Positions 55,187-64,000 of a DNA stretch of 64,000 nt are shown in pieces (position 1 is the stretch's first letter; each line of letters opens with the position of its first letter). Made by a program: the position numbers and the translations under genes. The notes under the pieces are model-generated. The model was given only the letters and a program-made list of their open reading frames with translations, had not been told where the DNA came from and made no database searches. The stretch is taken from positions 1-64,000 of the forward strand of contig NZ_DRGM01000185.1 in the NCBI RefSeq assembly GCF_011050055.1. Direction: 5' to 3'. Origin of the DNA: Pseudoalteromonas prydzensis (GTDB taxonomy: Bacteria > Pseudomonadota > Gammaproteobacteria > Enterobacterales > Alteromonadaceae).

Positions 55187-55789
55187 ATGCAGCATCCACT
55201 TATTTTAGCCTCAAGTTCACCCTTTCGTCAGTCTTTATTGCAAAAATTTAATCTACCTTTTAGCACTTTTTCACCTGATGTTGACGAAACAGCAGATCCA
55301 GAAGAAACACCACCAGCGCTTGTAGCGCGTCTCAGTGAGGTTAAAGCCCGTGCCGCTGTGCAACATTTTAGCCAAGGCTTAGTGATCGGCTCTGATCAAG
55401 TCGCGGTGTTCAACCAGCAAATTCTGGGGAAACCACACAATAAAGCAAATGCCATCAAACAACTGAGTTTGTTTAGCGGCAATACAGTGACATTTTTAAC
55501 CGGTTTATGTGTTTATGACATTCAAAGCAATAAAACTAAAACCCTTGTTGAGCCATTTAATGTCACTTTTAGAGCACTCACTCAGGCGCAAATAACTGCC
55601 TACTGCGATGCAGAGCAACCGTACAACTGTGCAGGCAGTTTTAAAAGTGAAGGCCTCGGTATTTGTTTGTTTGAAAAGCTCAGCGGCGATGATCCAAACA
55701 GCTTAATTGGTTTGCCGCTGATCAAACTCAGTCAGTTATTGGCTGAATTTGGTTTAGATGTACTTAATCAACAAGCGCAACTGCGTTAA
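55187..55789 (+). CDS. yceF: Maf-like nucleotide pyrophosphatase, YceF type
   Basis: 200 residues. LILASSSPFRQSLLQKF at the start (the RRxLL motif position), DETADPEETPPALVARLS, VIGSDQVAVF and LTGLCVYD. The pattern is that of the YceF subfamily, which hydrolyses 7-methyl-GTP. It overlaps the convergent HAD gene by 26 bases at the 3' ends. Confidence 0.92.
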   Translation: MQHPLILASSSPFRQSLLQKFNLPFSTFSPDVDETADPEETPPALVARLSEVKARAAVQHFSQGLVIGSDQVAVFNQQILGKPHNKANAIKQLSLFSGNTVTFLTGLCVYDIQSNKTKTLVEPFNVTFRALTQAQITAYCDAEQPYNCAGSFKSEGLGICLFEKLSGDDPNSLIGLPLIKLSQLLAEFGLDVLNQQAQLR

Positions 55790-56429
55790 TTAAAAGTGCA
55801 GACAACTGTTGATACGAGTCAACCGTTGCAATAGGAGCAAGTTCGCTAAGCTGTAACGCATTATGCACTCCCATGGTCACACCAAGGCGGTCAATATTGG
55901 CCGCTTTTGCCATCGCCATATCTATTTTTGTATCACCAATCATCAGCGCATCTTCATGGCTAATATCAAGTTCTTCAAGCAATTGCAATAACATATCAGG
56001 GGCTGGTTTTGACAACGCATCATCACTAGTACGGGTTGCAACAAAATACTTGCTAAGCTTGGTTTCGTCTAACAAACGCTCCAGCCCTGCTCGGCTTTTA
56101 CCCGTTGCCACCGCTAATAGTGTGCCCTGTGATTGCAACGCTGCTAAAGTGCTTGCAACCGCTGCAAACAAAGGCGTGGGTGTTACATCAAGGTATTTAT
56201 ACTGGTGTTTATAACCCGCAATTAACTGCGCATGCAGCGCTTGCTGCTCAGTAAATAGCGTCGCGACGGCACACTGCAATGATAAACCAATAATGTTTTT
56301 TATTGCTTCATCACTTGGCGGCGTTACGCCGCATGCTAATGCAGATTGGTGCATACAGTTAACGATTTTAGGCACTGAATCCATCACAGTGCCATCCCAA
56401 TCAAATATAACTAGCTTATATTGTTTCAC
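55764..56429 (-). CDS. HAD-superfamily phosphatase (Gph-like)
   Basis: 221 residues. Motif I DWDGTVMDS, motif II in AVATGKSRAG, motif III Lys in LSKPAPDM, motif IV MIGDTKIDM, with a helical cap inserted after motif I. It probably acts on a small phosphate ester; phosphoglycolate is one candidate. It overlaps rluC by 4 bases, so the two are co-translated. Confidence 0.9.
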   Translation of the reverse strand: MKQYKLVIFDWDGTVMDSVPKIVNCMHQSALACGVTPPSDEAIKNIIGLSLQCAVATLFTEQQALHAQLIAGYKHQYKYLDVTPTPLFAAVASTLAALQSQGTLLAVATGKSRAGLERLLDETKLSKYFVATRTSDDALSKPAPDMLLQLLEELDISHEDALMIGDTKIDMAMAKAANIDRLGVTMGVHNALQLSELAPIATVDSYQQLSALLINAVALVD

Positions 56430-57385
56430 GATTTTGCAGCACGTAAGGTTTTAATACAGTTAACTAAAGCTTTATCTAGCGGCGCTTCTACGCGCATGGT
56501 GGTTTCATTTTTTGGATGATAGAAACTCAAATCATGGGCGTGTAAAAACAAACGACTTAAACCAATGTTACGCATTGCAGCATCAAACGCTTGATTGCCG
56601 TATTTATCATCACAGGCAATGGCATGACCACGACACTGAGTATGAACACGAATTTGATGTGTACGACCAGTAACAGGCGATGCTTGTACGAGTGAACATT
56701 CAGCAAAACGTTCCAGCACTTTAAAGCGCGTATGAGACGGCTTACCTTCGCTGTTATTAACACGAACTATGCGCTCACCAGATTGCAAAGTGTTCTTCAA
56801 CAACCCTTCGGTAACATTTTTATCTTTTGAATCCCATTGTCCATCAACCAATGCCCAGTAATTTTTTTCCATGGTTTTTTCACGCAATTGTTCATGCAAG
56901 CTGGTCAACACTGAACGGCGTTTCGAGATTAACAAGCAGCCTGATGTATCACGGTCTAAACGATGTACAAGCTCTAAACTGCGTTCATCTGGGCGCAGTA
57001 CCCGTAATGCTTCAATTAAGCCATAACTGAGGCCACTGCCACCATGCACAGCCATGCCTGATGGTTTGTTAATGACGATAAGGTATTTATCTTCAAATAA
57101 AATAGCATCTTCAAGTTTAGTGACTACATCGAGGTTTTTAGGCACAAACTCTTCACGTTCAGCTATTTGTATTGGCGGAATACGAACGATGTCATCGAGT
57201 TGTAATTTATACACAGGTTTGATGCGTTTTTTATTAACCCGCACCTCACCTTTGCGAAGAATTCGGTATACAGCGCTTTTAGGCACCCCTTTTAAATGGG
57301 TAATAAGAAAGTTATCAATCCGTTGACCTAAATGGTCTTCGGTAATCGTGACGAAAGATACTTGTAAGCCGGTTTTTTCTGACAT
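56426..57385 (-). CDS. rluC: 23S rRNA pseudouridine synthase C
   Basis: 319 residues. An N-terminal S4 RNA-binding domain (GQRIDNFLITHLKGVPKSAVYRILR in pieces) is followed by the RluA-family catalytic domain with the aspartate in HRLDRDTSGCLL and TGRTHQIRVH. It modifies 23S rRNA positions 955, 2504 and 2580 in E. coli. It is divergent from rne, as in E. coli. Confidence 0.95.
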   Translation of the reverse strand: MSEKTGLQVSFVTITEDHLGQRIDNFLITHLKGVPKSAVYRILRKGEVRVNKKRIKPVYKLQLDDIVRIPPIQIAEREEFVPKNLDVVTKLEDAILFEDKYLIVINKPSGMAVHGGSGLSYGLIEALRVLRPDERSLELVHRLDRDTSGCLLISKRRSVLTSLHEQLREKTMEKNYWALVDGQWDSKDKNVTEGLLKNTLQSGERIVRVNNSEGKPSHTRFKVLERFAECSLVQASPVTGRTHQIRVHTQCRGHAIACDDKYGNQAFDAAMRNIGLSRLFLHAHDLSFYHPKNETTMRVEAPLDKALVNCIKTLRAAKS

Positions 57386-57742
57386 TGCCTAACCACTGAT
57401 TTAAGTAAAATAATTTTAGTTGCTAACACAGTTATAATAATGGGATAATCATCGTCGCAAATATGTATTTGCAAATAACAACGGTGCTTTTTAACACATT
57501 AAAACATTCGTGATGCACATTCTGGGTAATTGATCATACAGATCCGAGATAAGTTTTCCAAAGCTTTTATACATACCCAGTTTACACGTGCGTTCAATTA
57601 ACTCCGATGCGCGTAATATATCGCCAGTTAAGTTTGAGCATGAAGTGTTATTTAATGTTGATGAAAAAAGCAATTTGAACAGATAATTTGTCTGATCGTG
57701 ACGGCGTACAATACGCCGTTCAGCAGATGTACTGTAAAACAC

Positions 57743-58008
57743 CTAAGTTAATTTAATAAATGGTCGACTCTGGACAGAACTCGAATACGTCACTGTAAAA
57801 AACAGCCGATAGTTTTGGCACCATAATAGAATTTAATAACGTGACAACACGTTATTGTCAGCCAGCACCATAAAGATACTTAAAGTACGAATACAGTACC
57901 AAGCTCCCCACAGATCCAGTCGTGAGACTGTACAAAAAGAAGCGATGGAGCAACTGAACAGGCGAAAAGTTTCGTCATGTCAGCGACATAACACAGTAGA
58001 GTAACAAT
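57743..58008 (+). promoter_or_regulatory. rne 5' untranslated region with hairpins
   Basis: The gap between rluC and rne is 623 bases. Its 3' part holds AATAACGTG-ACAA-CACGTTATT (57835-57856), a perfect 9-bp hairpin, and ATGTC-AGC-GACAT (57976-57988) close to the start codon. In E. coli the rne leader is also long and structured and binds RNase E for autoregulation, so the same role is likely. The 5' part (57386-57742) holds only an unconvincing 83-codon reading on the minus strand and presumably the promoters. Confidence 0.5.
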
Positions 58009-61000
58009 ATGAAACGTATGCTAATCAATGCGACGCAGCAAGAAGAAATGCGCGTAGCACTGGTTGATGGCCAGCGCCTGTATGATTTAGATATCGAAAG
58101 CCCGGGTCACGAACAAAAAAAAGCCAATATTTATAAAGGCAAAATCACACGTATCGAACCGTCATTAGAAGCAGCCTTTGTTGATTATGGTGCTGATCGT
58201 CACGGATTCCTTCCTTTAAAAGAAATCGCCCGTACTTACTTCCCACAAGGTTATACTTTCCATGGTCGTCCGAATATTCGTGACGTGATCAAAGAAGGTC
58301 AAGAAGTGATTGTCCAAGTTGACAAAGAAGAACGTGGCCAAAAAGGCGCAGCGCTTACCACTTTTATCAGTGTTGCCGGTAGCTACCTTGTTTTAATGCC
58401 TAATAACCCACGTGCAGGCGGGATCTCTCGTCGTATCGAAGGTGATGAACGCACCGAACTTAAAGAAGCATTAAGCCGTTTAGAACTGCCTAAAGGCATG
58501 GGTTTAATCGTACGTACTGCCGGTGTTGGTAAATCGTTTGAAGAACTAAACTACGATTTAAAAGCGCTGTTAGTGCACTGGGATGCCATTCAACAAGCAT
58601 CAGACAGCGGTAAAGCACCCTTCTTAATTCACCAAGAAAGTAACGTTATTTTCCGCGCTATCCGCGATTATTTACGCCGTGACATCGGTGAAATTCTGAT
58701 TGATAAAGCCCGTGTATTTGAAGAAGCTAAAGCGCACATTGAGCGTTTTCGCCCTGATTTCATGAGCCGTGTAAAACTTTATCAAGGTGAAGTACCACTG
58801 TTCACTCATTACCAAATCGAAAGCCAAATTGAGTCAGCATTCCAACGCGAAGTACGCTTACCTTCTGGTGGTTCAATTGTTATTGACCCAACTGAAGCAC
58901 TTACTTCTATCGATATCAACTCATCTAAAGCCACAAAAGGCGGCGATATCGAAGAAACTGCGCTGAATACCAACTTAGAAGCTGCAGACGAAATTGCTCG
59001 CCAATTACGTTTACGCGACTTAGGTGGCCTAATTGTTATCGACTTTATCGATATGACGCCACCGCGCCACCAACGTGAAGTAGAAAATCGCTTAAAAGAT
59101 GCTGTTCGTCCAGACCGTGCCCGTGTACAAATTGGTAAAATTTCGCGTTTTGGTTTACTTGAAATGTCGCGTCAGCGTCTACGCCCTTCACTTGGTGAAG
59201 CGAGCCAAGGCCCATGCCCTCGTTGTAGTGGTCAAGGTACTATTCGTTCAAACGAATCGATTGCATTGTCAATCCTACGTTTAATCGAAGAAGAAGCGAT
59301 TAAAGACAATACCTCACAAGTTAATGCCCAAGTGCCTGTTGCAGTTGCTTCATACCTGTTAAATGAGCAACGCCGAAGCGTACATCGCATCGAAAAACGT
59401 CACAACTGTGATGTGGTGATCATTCCAAATAAACATATGGATACACCACACTACGAAGTAATGCGTTTGCGTAAAGATGAAACAATTGAAGCAGCAAGCT
59501 ACGAGCAAATTACAGTACCTGAGCAAGAAGTGTTTGAAACCTCAAAAACACCAACGGTCGCGGTACGTGAAGAGCCAGTGTTAAAAGGCGTGGTTATGCC
59601 ATCAACACCAGCACCACAAGCTCAAGCAGTCCCGGCAGCGGCACCACAAAGCGTTGCAGCCCAGCCGCAAGTAAGCTTATTTACTGCAATTGGTAATTGG
59701 TTTAAAGCTTTATTTGCAACGCCTGCTGAGCAAACAGAAAGTAAAGAGCAACAGCAGCAAAAATCGGCTAGCGAATCTCGTAATAATCAACGTCGTAATA
59801 ACGATGGTGATACTCGTCGTCGTAATAACCAACGTCGTCGTAATAATAATTCGCGCAATAAACCGCAAAGTGAGCGTACAGAACGCGTAGCTGAAGAAAC
59901 GCCAGCAGTTGAAAACACGCAAAACAACGAGCAACAGGAAAGAAACGATAACCGTAACAAACGTCGTCGCAATCCTAACTCGCGTAAACGTAATGACACT
60001 CGTAGCGATGACGGCAAAGTAGTAGCAGAAAAAACAGCAGCAAAAGCTGACGTAAAAGAAGCTGCACCAAGCCAAGATGTCATTGTTGAAGCAACTGAGC
60101 AAAAACCGAAGGTTCGTCGTCAGCGCCGTAACTTACGCAAAAAAGTTCGCTTGCAAGATGAAAATGCACAACCGGCTACAACCAACAATGACGCAGAGCA
60201 ACAAACTGCACCTGTTGTTGATGATAAGCCAGCTAAGCCAGTTGTAACTCAAACTGAAGAAGTTAAAACATCTGTTGAGACTACTTCTGTCGAAACAACG
60301 GCTGTTGCAGCGCCTGAGCAAAAAGCTGAACAAACGGCACCAAACGAGCAAGAAGCTGTAACACCAACTGATGAAGAGCAAGGCCAAACGCGTACGCGTT
60401 CACGCCGCTCACCACGTCATTTACGTGCTGCAGGACAACGCCGTCGTCGTCCTGAGGGTGAAGAAGCTACATCAACGCAAGGTACACAACCGCCAGCATT
60501 TATTCCAGTTGCAGATCAAGCCGCTGCTGAATATGAAGCTGAGTTAAAAGCCAAGCAAGATAAGCAAGCAGCAGAAGTAGCTGAACAAGCACCTGTGGTT
60601 GAAGAACCTACTCCTGAAGTAGTTGAACAAGCGCCTGTGGTTGAAGAGCCTGCTCCAGAAGTAGCTGAACAAGCACCTGTGGTTGAAGAACCTACTCCTG
60701 AAGTAGTTGAACAAGCACCTGTGGTTGAAGAGCCTGCTCCTGAAATAGTTGAACAAGCGCCTGTGATTGAAGAGCCTGCTCCAGAAGTAGTTGAACAAGC
60801 GCCCGTGGTTGAAGAACCTGCTCCAGAAGTAGTTGAAGAAAAACCTATGGTTGAAGAACCTGCTCCAGAAGTAGTTGAACAAGCGCCGGTGGTTGAAGAA
60901 CCTGCTCCAGAAGTAGCTGAACAAGCGCCTGTGGTTGAAGAACCTGCTCCAGAAGTAGCTGAACAAGCGCCTGTGGTTGAAGAACCTACTCCTGAAGTAG

Positions 61001-61413
61001 TTGAAGAACCTGCTCCTGAAGTAGTTGAACAAGCACCTGTGGTTGAAGAACCTACTCCAGAAGTAACTGAACAAGCGCCTGTGGTTGAAGAACCCACTCC
61101 TGAAGTAGTTGAACAAGCACCTGTTGCAGCTGAACCTGTTTCAGAAGTAGTTGTTGAAGAAACGGCACCCGTGGCAGAGACTAAGCCTACTGCAAAACCT
61201 GTAGCGCACACTAAAACAGTGATCACTTCAGGTAAAGCAAGTGCACCAATGGCACAACCTACTGCGGTTGCAGATAGCGACGTTGCCCATACGCCAAAAG
61301 CGATGGCACACGACAAACGTGAAGCGATCCCAGATAGTGGCTTACGTGCCGGTTCTATCAAACCAGCGGGTCGCGCAAATGCAGCAATGACTAAAACCAT
61401 GAGTGTTGACTAA
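58009..61413 (+). CDS. rne: Ribonuclease E
   Basis: 1134 residues. The catalytic half (1-520) has [13 protein letters not shown], an S1 domain, DNase-I-like aspartates in LIVIDFIDM and the zinc link CPRCSGQG near 404. Residues about 555-571 ([15 protein letters not shown]) look like the amphipathic membrane-binding helix of segment A. Then come three arginine-rich RNA-binding stretches (about 588-620, 700-720, 795-820). About 856-1041 are fourteen tandem copies of a 14-residue unit ([14 protein letters not shown], one shortened), and a basic C-terminus ending [14 protein letters not shown] may bind PNPase. It forms the degradosome scaffold for mRNA decay and rRNA processing. Confidence 0.96.
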   Translation: MKRMLINATQQEEMRVALVDGQRLYDLDIESPGHEQKKANIYKGKITRIEPSLEAAFVDYGADRHGFLPLKEIARTYFPQGYTFHGRPNIRDVIKEGQEVIVQVDKEERGQKGAALTTFISVAGSYLVLMPNNPRAGGISRRIEGDERTELKEALSRLELPKGMGLIVRTAGVGKSFEELNYDLKALLVHWDAIQQASDSGKAPFLIHQESNVIFRAIRDYLRRDIGEILIDKARVFEEAKAHIERFRPDFMSRVKLYQGEVPLFTHYQIESQIESAFQREVRLPSGGSIVIDPTEALTSIDINSSKATKGGDIEETALNTNLEAADEIARQLRLRDLGGLIVIDFIDMTPPRHQREVENRLKDAVRPDRARVQIGKISRFGLLEMSRQRLRPSLGEASQGPCPRCSGQGTIRSNESIALSILRLIEEEAIKDNTSQVNAQVPVAVASYLLNEQRRSVHRIEKRHNCDVVIIPNKHMDTPHYEVMRLRKDETIEAASYEQITVPEQEVFETSKTPTVAVREEPVLKGVVMPSTPAPQAQAVPAAAPQSVAAQPQVSLFTAIGNWFKALFATPAEQTESKEQQQQKSASESRNNQRRNNDGDTRRRNNQRRRNNNSRNKPQSERTERVAEETPAVENTQNNEQQERNDNRNKRRRNPNSRKRNDTRSDDGKVVAEKTAAKADVKEAAPSQDVIVEATEQKPKVRRQRRNLRKKVRLQDENAQPATTNNDAEQQTAPVVDDKPAKPVVTQTEEVKTSVETTSVETTAVAAPEQKAEQTAPNEQEAVTPTDEEQGQTRTRSRRSPRHLRAAGQRRRRPEGEEATSTQGTQPPAFIPVADQAAAEYEAELKAKQDKQAAEVAEQAPVVEEPTPEVVEQAPVVEEPAPEVAEQAPVVEEPTPEVVEQAPVVEEPAPEIVEQAPVIEEPAPEVVEQAPVVEEPAPEVVEEKPMVEEPAPEVVEQAPVVEEPAPEVAEQAPVVEEPAPEVAEQAPVVEEPTPEVVEEPAPEVVEQAPVVEEPTPEVTEQAPVVEEPTPEVVEQAPVAAEPVSEVVVEETAPVAETKPTAKPVAHTKTVITSGKASAPMAQPTAVADSDVAHTPKAMAHDKREAIPDSGLRAGSIKPAGRANAAMTKTMSVD
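60574..61130 (+). repeat. 42-base coding tandem repeat in rne
   Basis: About thirteen full units of 42 bases plus one of 24, encoding V(V/A)EQAPVVEEP(A/T)PE. Units differ mainly at A/T in PAPE/PTPE, V/A at position 2 and synonymous sites, in an alternating order that points to copying of multi-unit blocks. One unit reads [14 protein letters not shown]. Confidence 0.9.
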
Positions 61414-61441
61414 CACCTTTGGTTTAGCTTAAAAGCACAGT

Positions 61442-61477
61442 AAAAAGCCGCGTTAATGAAAATTAACGCGGCTTTTT
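61442..61477 (+). terminator. Intrinsic terminator after rne
   Basis: AAAAAGCCGCGTTAAT pairs with ATTAACGCGGCTTTTTT around a short loop, 29 bases after the rne stop. The T run on one side and A run on the other make it able to work in both directions. Confidence 0.9.
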
Positions 61478-61503
61478 TAATTTCAGTTATAAGGTTAAAG
61501 AGT

Positions 61504-61542
61504 AAAGGGAAAAGGGAAAAGGGAAAAGGGAAAAGGGAAAAG
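61504..61542. repeat. Seven-base microsatellite (GGGAAAA)n
   Basis: AAAGGGAAAAGGGAAAAG and on, about five perfect units of GGGAAAA, between the rne terminator and the 3' end of the GFA gene. Non-coding. Likely variable between strains through slippage. Confidence 0.9.
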
Positions 61543-61617
61543 TTTACTAAGCCTAGCTCGACATGGCAAAAATAAACAGCCCATAGCACTTGTTATTAAT
61601 AAAAAGTAACGCTGTAT

Positions 61618-62076
61618 TTATCCTTTTTTTAGCACATATTCATTAAGCAATTCAGGAAACTTTTCTTGCGCTGGAAACTTACAAAAACTGTGCTCTGCCC
61701 CCGTACTCGCCCACTCAAGTTTTTCATCGGTGTAAGTTTCAATGAATGGTTTGTAGGTGCGAGAATCATCTAGCATTGTTGCGCGTACATTTACAAAATC
61801 ATCCAAACCTTCTAGATGGGTAAATAGCCAACTCATGCAATGCTCACAAAAAAAGTGCTGTGTACTGCTATCATGCAGCCCGCCAATAACAGGCGTTCCA
61901 GATGTAATTGAAAAGGCAGCTCGTTGAAATAATGAGCTTAAGCTAAATGCGCTAGACGTCATTTTCTGACAGCCAGTGCAATGACAAGCCATAGTGATCA
62001 TGGGCTGTGCGCTAACTTCAAACTTTACCTGTCCACAACGACAATGCCCTTTCGTTTTATGGGATGTGCTGTTCAT
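61618..62076 (-). CDS. GFA/CENP-V-fold zinc protein
   Basis: 152 residues. Zinc-binding Cys in [18 protein letters not shown] and CEHCMSWLF, the set expected for glutathione-dependent formaldehyde-activating-like (GFA) proteins. Actual substrate unknown for most members. It overlaps the upstream hydrolase gene by 20 bases and so is likely co-expressed with it. Confidence 0.88.
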   Translation of the reverse strand: MNSTSHKTKGHCRCGQVKFEVSAQPMITMACHCTGCQKMTSSAFSLSSLFQRAAFSITSGTPVIGGLHDSSTQHFFCEHCMSWLFTHLEGLDDFVNVRATMLDDSRTYKPFIETYTDEKLEWASTGAEHSFCKFPAQEKFPELLNEYVLKKG

Positions 62077-62788
62077 TATAATCTTCCTTTAAGTTCAATT
62101 TTATCAACGCTGATGCTACGTTGAATGCATTACAAATAACCTTAGCGCATGCCACAGGGTTTGATTGCGCTATAAAATGTCCGCCTTCAATCTCAACTTG
62201 GCTGAAGCTGGAGCACATTGACGCTAAGTATTTCACCGCACTAGCACTGATCAGTAAATCTCTGCTAGGGCGAATATAAATCACTGGACAAACTAATACT
62301 TGCTGCTGTTTTGAAAGACCGGCTATGTTGCATAACCTTAATTTGAGTTTACGTTTATTCGCTGTTTGCAGTGAAGCAAATACGGGATAAACCAACGTTT
62401 GGCCACCCATTAAACTAAAACCAAACAGATAAAGTAGCTTGTTACTTAAATAATTTGCTGACAGTAAGCTAACGGGTAAAAAGCCTGTCAACTTAGATAG
62501 CAAACAAGGCGCAGAGATAAAGCTGGCCAAAAATACGATGCCTTTAACACGACTGCCAAGTAGCTTATAAATCTCATAAGCCACCCGTCCAGAATAAGAC
62601 TCGGCGACAATATAGATATCAGTATCTTCAAAACGCTTCGCAAGTTCTGCACCTTGCTCAGCATAAGTTACGCCTTCAAGTGATTCATATGAAATCACTT
62701 CTGTATCAAAGCTTTCAGGAAAGTTTTCCGTCAATTTAGCAAAGAGTAAGCCTGTTCCATCAAGGCCAGGTAGCAGTATGATTTTCAT
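62057..62788 (-). CDS. Alpha/beta hydrolase
   Basis: 243 residues. [15 protein letters not shown] holds the oxyanion-hole region; [12 protein letters not shown] is the nucleophile elbow (Ser in ESYSG instead of the common GxSxG); the catalytic His is probably in [11 protein letters not shown]. Cytoplasmic. Substrate unknown. It is paired with the GFA gene. Confidence 0.82.
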   Translation of the reverse strand: MKIILLPGLDGTGLLFAKLTENFPESFDTEVISYESLEGVTYAEQGAELAKRFEDTDIYIVAESYSGRVAYEIYKLLGSRVKGIVFLASFISAPCLLSKLTGFLPVSLLSANYLSNKLLYLFGFSLMGGQTLVYPVFASLQTANKRKLKLRLCNIAGLSKQQQVLVCPVIYIRPSRDLLISASAVKYLASMCSSFSQVEIEGGHFIAQSNPVACAKVICNAFNVASALIKLNLKEDYNEQHIP

Positions 62789-62853
62789 GCTTAAATTTGC
62801 TATTTTGTTAGAAAGTGATTATCTGTGACCTTAACTAATTCGCTATACTTCAT

Positions 62854-63111
62854 TTAATCACCTGTTCCAGTGAAATTTGTATTTGTGCTAGCTCCGCCAC
62901 CGAAAGGCTTAGATGGGCTAATAGACGAATCTTGAGTACGATGAAATAGCCATAATCCTATTGCCGCAAAGAATGGAATTAACCAAACCAGCGCTATTTG
63001 CGTTCCCTTTTGAAATCGCTCTAAATCATTCCTTTTAGCTAAAAATACAGAAACAGCTAAATTTATTAAGAATACGATTGCTAAAATGATGTACCAATAA
63101 GTAAAATCCAC
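62854..63111 (-). CDS. Small membrane protein, two helices
   Basis: 85 residues. Two hydrophobic segments (WYIILAIVFLINLAVSVFL and IALVWLIPFFAAIGLWLF) are joined by a short charged loop, with a Gly/Asn/Thr-rich tail. The second helix with a Pro and Trp resembles the short membrane module at the N-terminus of cardiolipin-synthase-like proteins, but no enzyme follows. Unknown function. Confidence 0.55.
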   Translation of the reverse strand: MDFTYWYIILAIVFLINLAVSVFLAKRNDLERFQKGTQIALVWLIPFFAAIGLWLFHRTQDSSISPSKPFGGGASTNTNFTGTGD

Positions 63112-63167
63112 TTAAACCTCCATTGTCTATTACTCGAGCTAAGGCCAAAATGCGTTAGATCTGATTT

Positions 63168-63350
63168 TTATTTTGTATTTTCTTGTAGTGCCGTACCAAC
63201 TGCAAGGCCAATGCCAATAGCTAAACTGAAATGCAATATATTAAAGATCACACCAATAGCCACCCCGATAGCAGTGCCAACTCCACCCCCTATTGCCATA
63301 TAGGCACCTAAGGTCATATTCGCTGACTTGCTTTTGTTTTTGTCACTCAT
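63168..63350 (-). CDS. Small glycine-zipper membrane protein
   Basis: 60 residues. Polar N-terminus (MSDKNKSKSANM), then a glycine-spaced hydrophobic hairpin (GGGVGTAIGVAIGVIF and LAIGIGLAVGTAL), the pattern of glycine-zipper membrane proteins that oligomerise. Unknown function. It lies 56 bases upstream of the 85-residue gene on the same strand, so they may be co-transcribed. Confidence 0.55.
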   Translation of the reverse strand: MSDKNKSKSANMTLGAYMAIGGGVGTAIGVAIGVIFNILHFSLAIGIGLAVGTALQENTK

Positions 63351-63510
63351 ATCAGCCCTTAAATCATCACAGCTATGTCGGCTTATCTACAAGTCTAAAA
63401 AATGACTCGATTTGATTTATTTTCATTTGTAAACCAACCATAGCCTAGTTCCTATTTTGGTTCAATTATTTGGCAGCGGCAAGTCATGTAAATCAACTCG
63501 CTGCACTTAC

Positions 63511-64000
63511 TTAGTCTTTAATTCTCCCTAACAGTTCGATTACTTCTTGCACCACCCTATCTGGTTCATCATTTTGAGGGTAATGATAGCTCTTATCTGT
63601 TAATACGGCTTTGCCTTGTGGAAAAGACTCAGCCCAAGCCGAATGCAATTCGCCCCACATCGTTCGGCCTGCATCGGTAAAAAAGAGTAATGGCGGATTT
63701 TTATACTTTTTCACGGATGCAATAACGGTTACTGGAATATCTGGGATCTGTGGATAATCTGGCAACGGTCTTTTCGCCCAGAAATCCAGATACTGGTTAG
63801 ATATACCATTAGCCATATCATCCAGTTTCACTTGTGCTATTTCTTGCTCAGCTTTGGCAAGATCAATCTGGCGCATAATATCAACATCATGCTCGGAAGC
63901 AGGCTCAATCAGCATAAGAGCTGAAACCCACTCAGGATATGTTGCAGCGAATCGTCTTGCGATATAAGCACCATATGAATGAGCAATATAGACGATTGGT
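63511..64000 (-). CDS. Alpha/beta hydrolase, C-terminal part (cut by window edge)
   Basis: The frame stays open to the right edge, so the start codon is outside. The visible part begins IVYIAHSYGAYIARRFA, a nucleophile elbow (AHSYG), followed by LMLIEPASEHD and later PLLFFTDAGRTMWGE. The usual C-terminal Asp/His strand region is less clear. A 134-codon reading from an internal ATG at 63915 would remove the nucleophile and is not the real gene. Substrate unknown. Confidence 0.8.
   Translation of the reverse strand, partial: PIVYIAHSYGAYIARRFAATYPEWVSALMLIEPASEHDVDIMRQIDLAKAEQEIAQVKLDDMANGISNQYLDFWAKRPLPDYPQIPDIPVTVIASVKKYKNPPLLFFTDAGRTMWGELHSAWAESFPQGKAVLTDKSYHYPQNDEPDRVVQEVIELLGRIKD

Noticed and set aside
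57491-57742. 83-codon open reading on the minus strand in the rne-rluC gap
   Set aside because: No Shine-Dalgarno sequence, unusual composition for a protein, and it lies where the divergent rne and rluC promoters should be.
60516-61400. Long open readings antisense to the rne repeat (294 and 190 codons)
   Set aside because: Low-complexity shadows created by the 42-base repeat on the opposite strand, with no start signal or recognisable domain.

Overview
The window looks like chromosome from a marine gammaproteobacterium of the order Alteromonadales, most likely Pseudoalteromonas or a close relative. The basis is moderate-to-low GC, the pabC-mltG-tmk-holB-pilZ-tatD and yceD-rpmF-plsX-fabD-fabG-acpP-fabF gene orders, a large RNase E opposite rluC, and a propionate pathway of the AcnD/PrpF type. 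The genus is inferred from the character of the proteins; no search was run.

Layout. 1-3015: start of riboflavin synthase (minus, cut by the window edge), a NorM-type MATE exporter and a lipoprotein. 3056-4070: a promoter followed by three intact tRNA-Val(GAC) genes, interleaved with six shorter units that repeat only the 3' half of the tRNA, and one decayed 5' half. 4148-26131: a nitrate assimilation region. On the plus strand lie nirB-nirD-cobA and a NasR-like NIT/ANTAR antiterminator. On the minus strand lie narK, a fused PP2C/Ser-Thr kinase, nasC, nasA and a full set of molybdopterin genes (moaA-mobA-moaB-moaC-moaD-moaE), with modABC behind them and moeA divergent. Four sequences with exact sigma-54 promoter geometry precede nirB, nasR, nasC and narK. 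Three of them have an NtrC-like full or half site centred about 118 bases upstream of the predicted start. The nirB leader holds a hairpin, a small hexaloop stem and an intrinsic terminator, the arrangement expected for NasR control. The genes together cover nitrate uptake, reduction to nitrite and ammonium, siroheme supply, molybdate uptake and molybdenum cofactor synthesis.

26244-33282: a periplasmic binding protein, then an unrecognised three-gene operon (minus) of a 1023-residue lipoprotein, a probable outer-membrane barrel and a 624-residue lipoprotein. The two lipoproteins share a cysteine motif. 33660-40592: the methylcitrate operon prpR(GntR)-prpB-prpC-acnD-prpF with three TGTCGACA operators and a terminator-like hairpin between prpC and acnD. 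40672-45150: rsmF, a possible small RNA, a polysaccharide deacetylase and a PhoD-like phosphatase.

45158-57385: housekeeping block, minus strand except maf: tatD, pilZ, holB, tmk, mltG, pabC, fabF, acpP, fabG, fabD, plsX, rpmF, yceD, maf, a HAD phosphatase and rluC. fabH is missing from its usual place between plsX and fabD. 57386-61480: long rne leader and rne, whose C-terminal half carries about fourteen copies of a 14-residue acidic/proline repeat. 61504-64000: a 7-base tandem repeat, a GFA-fold protein, an alpha/beta hydrolase, two small membrane proteins and a second hydrolase cut by the right edge.
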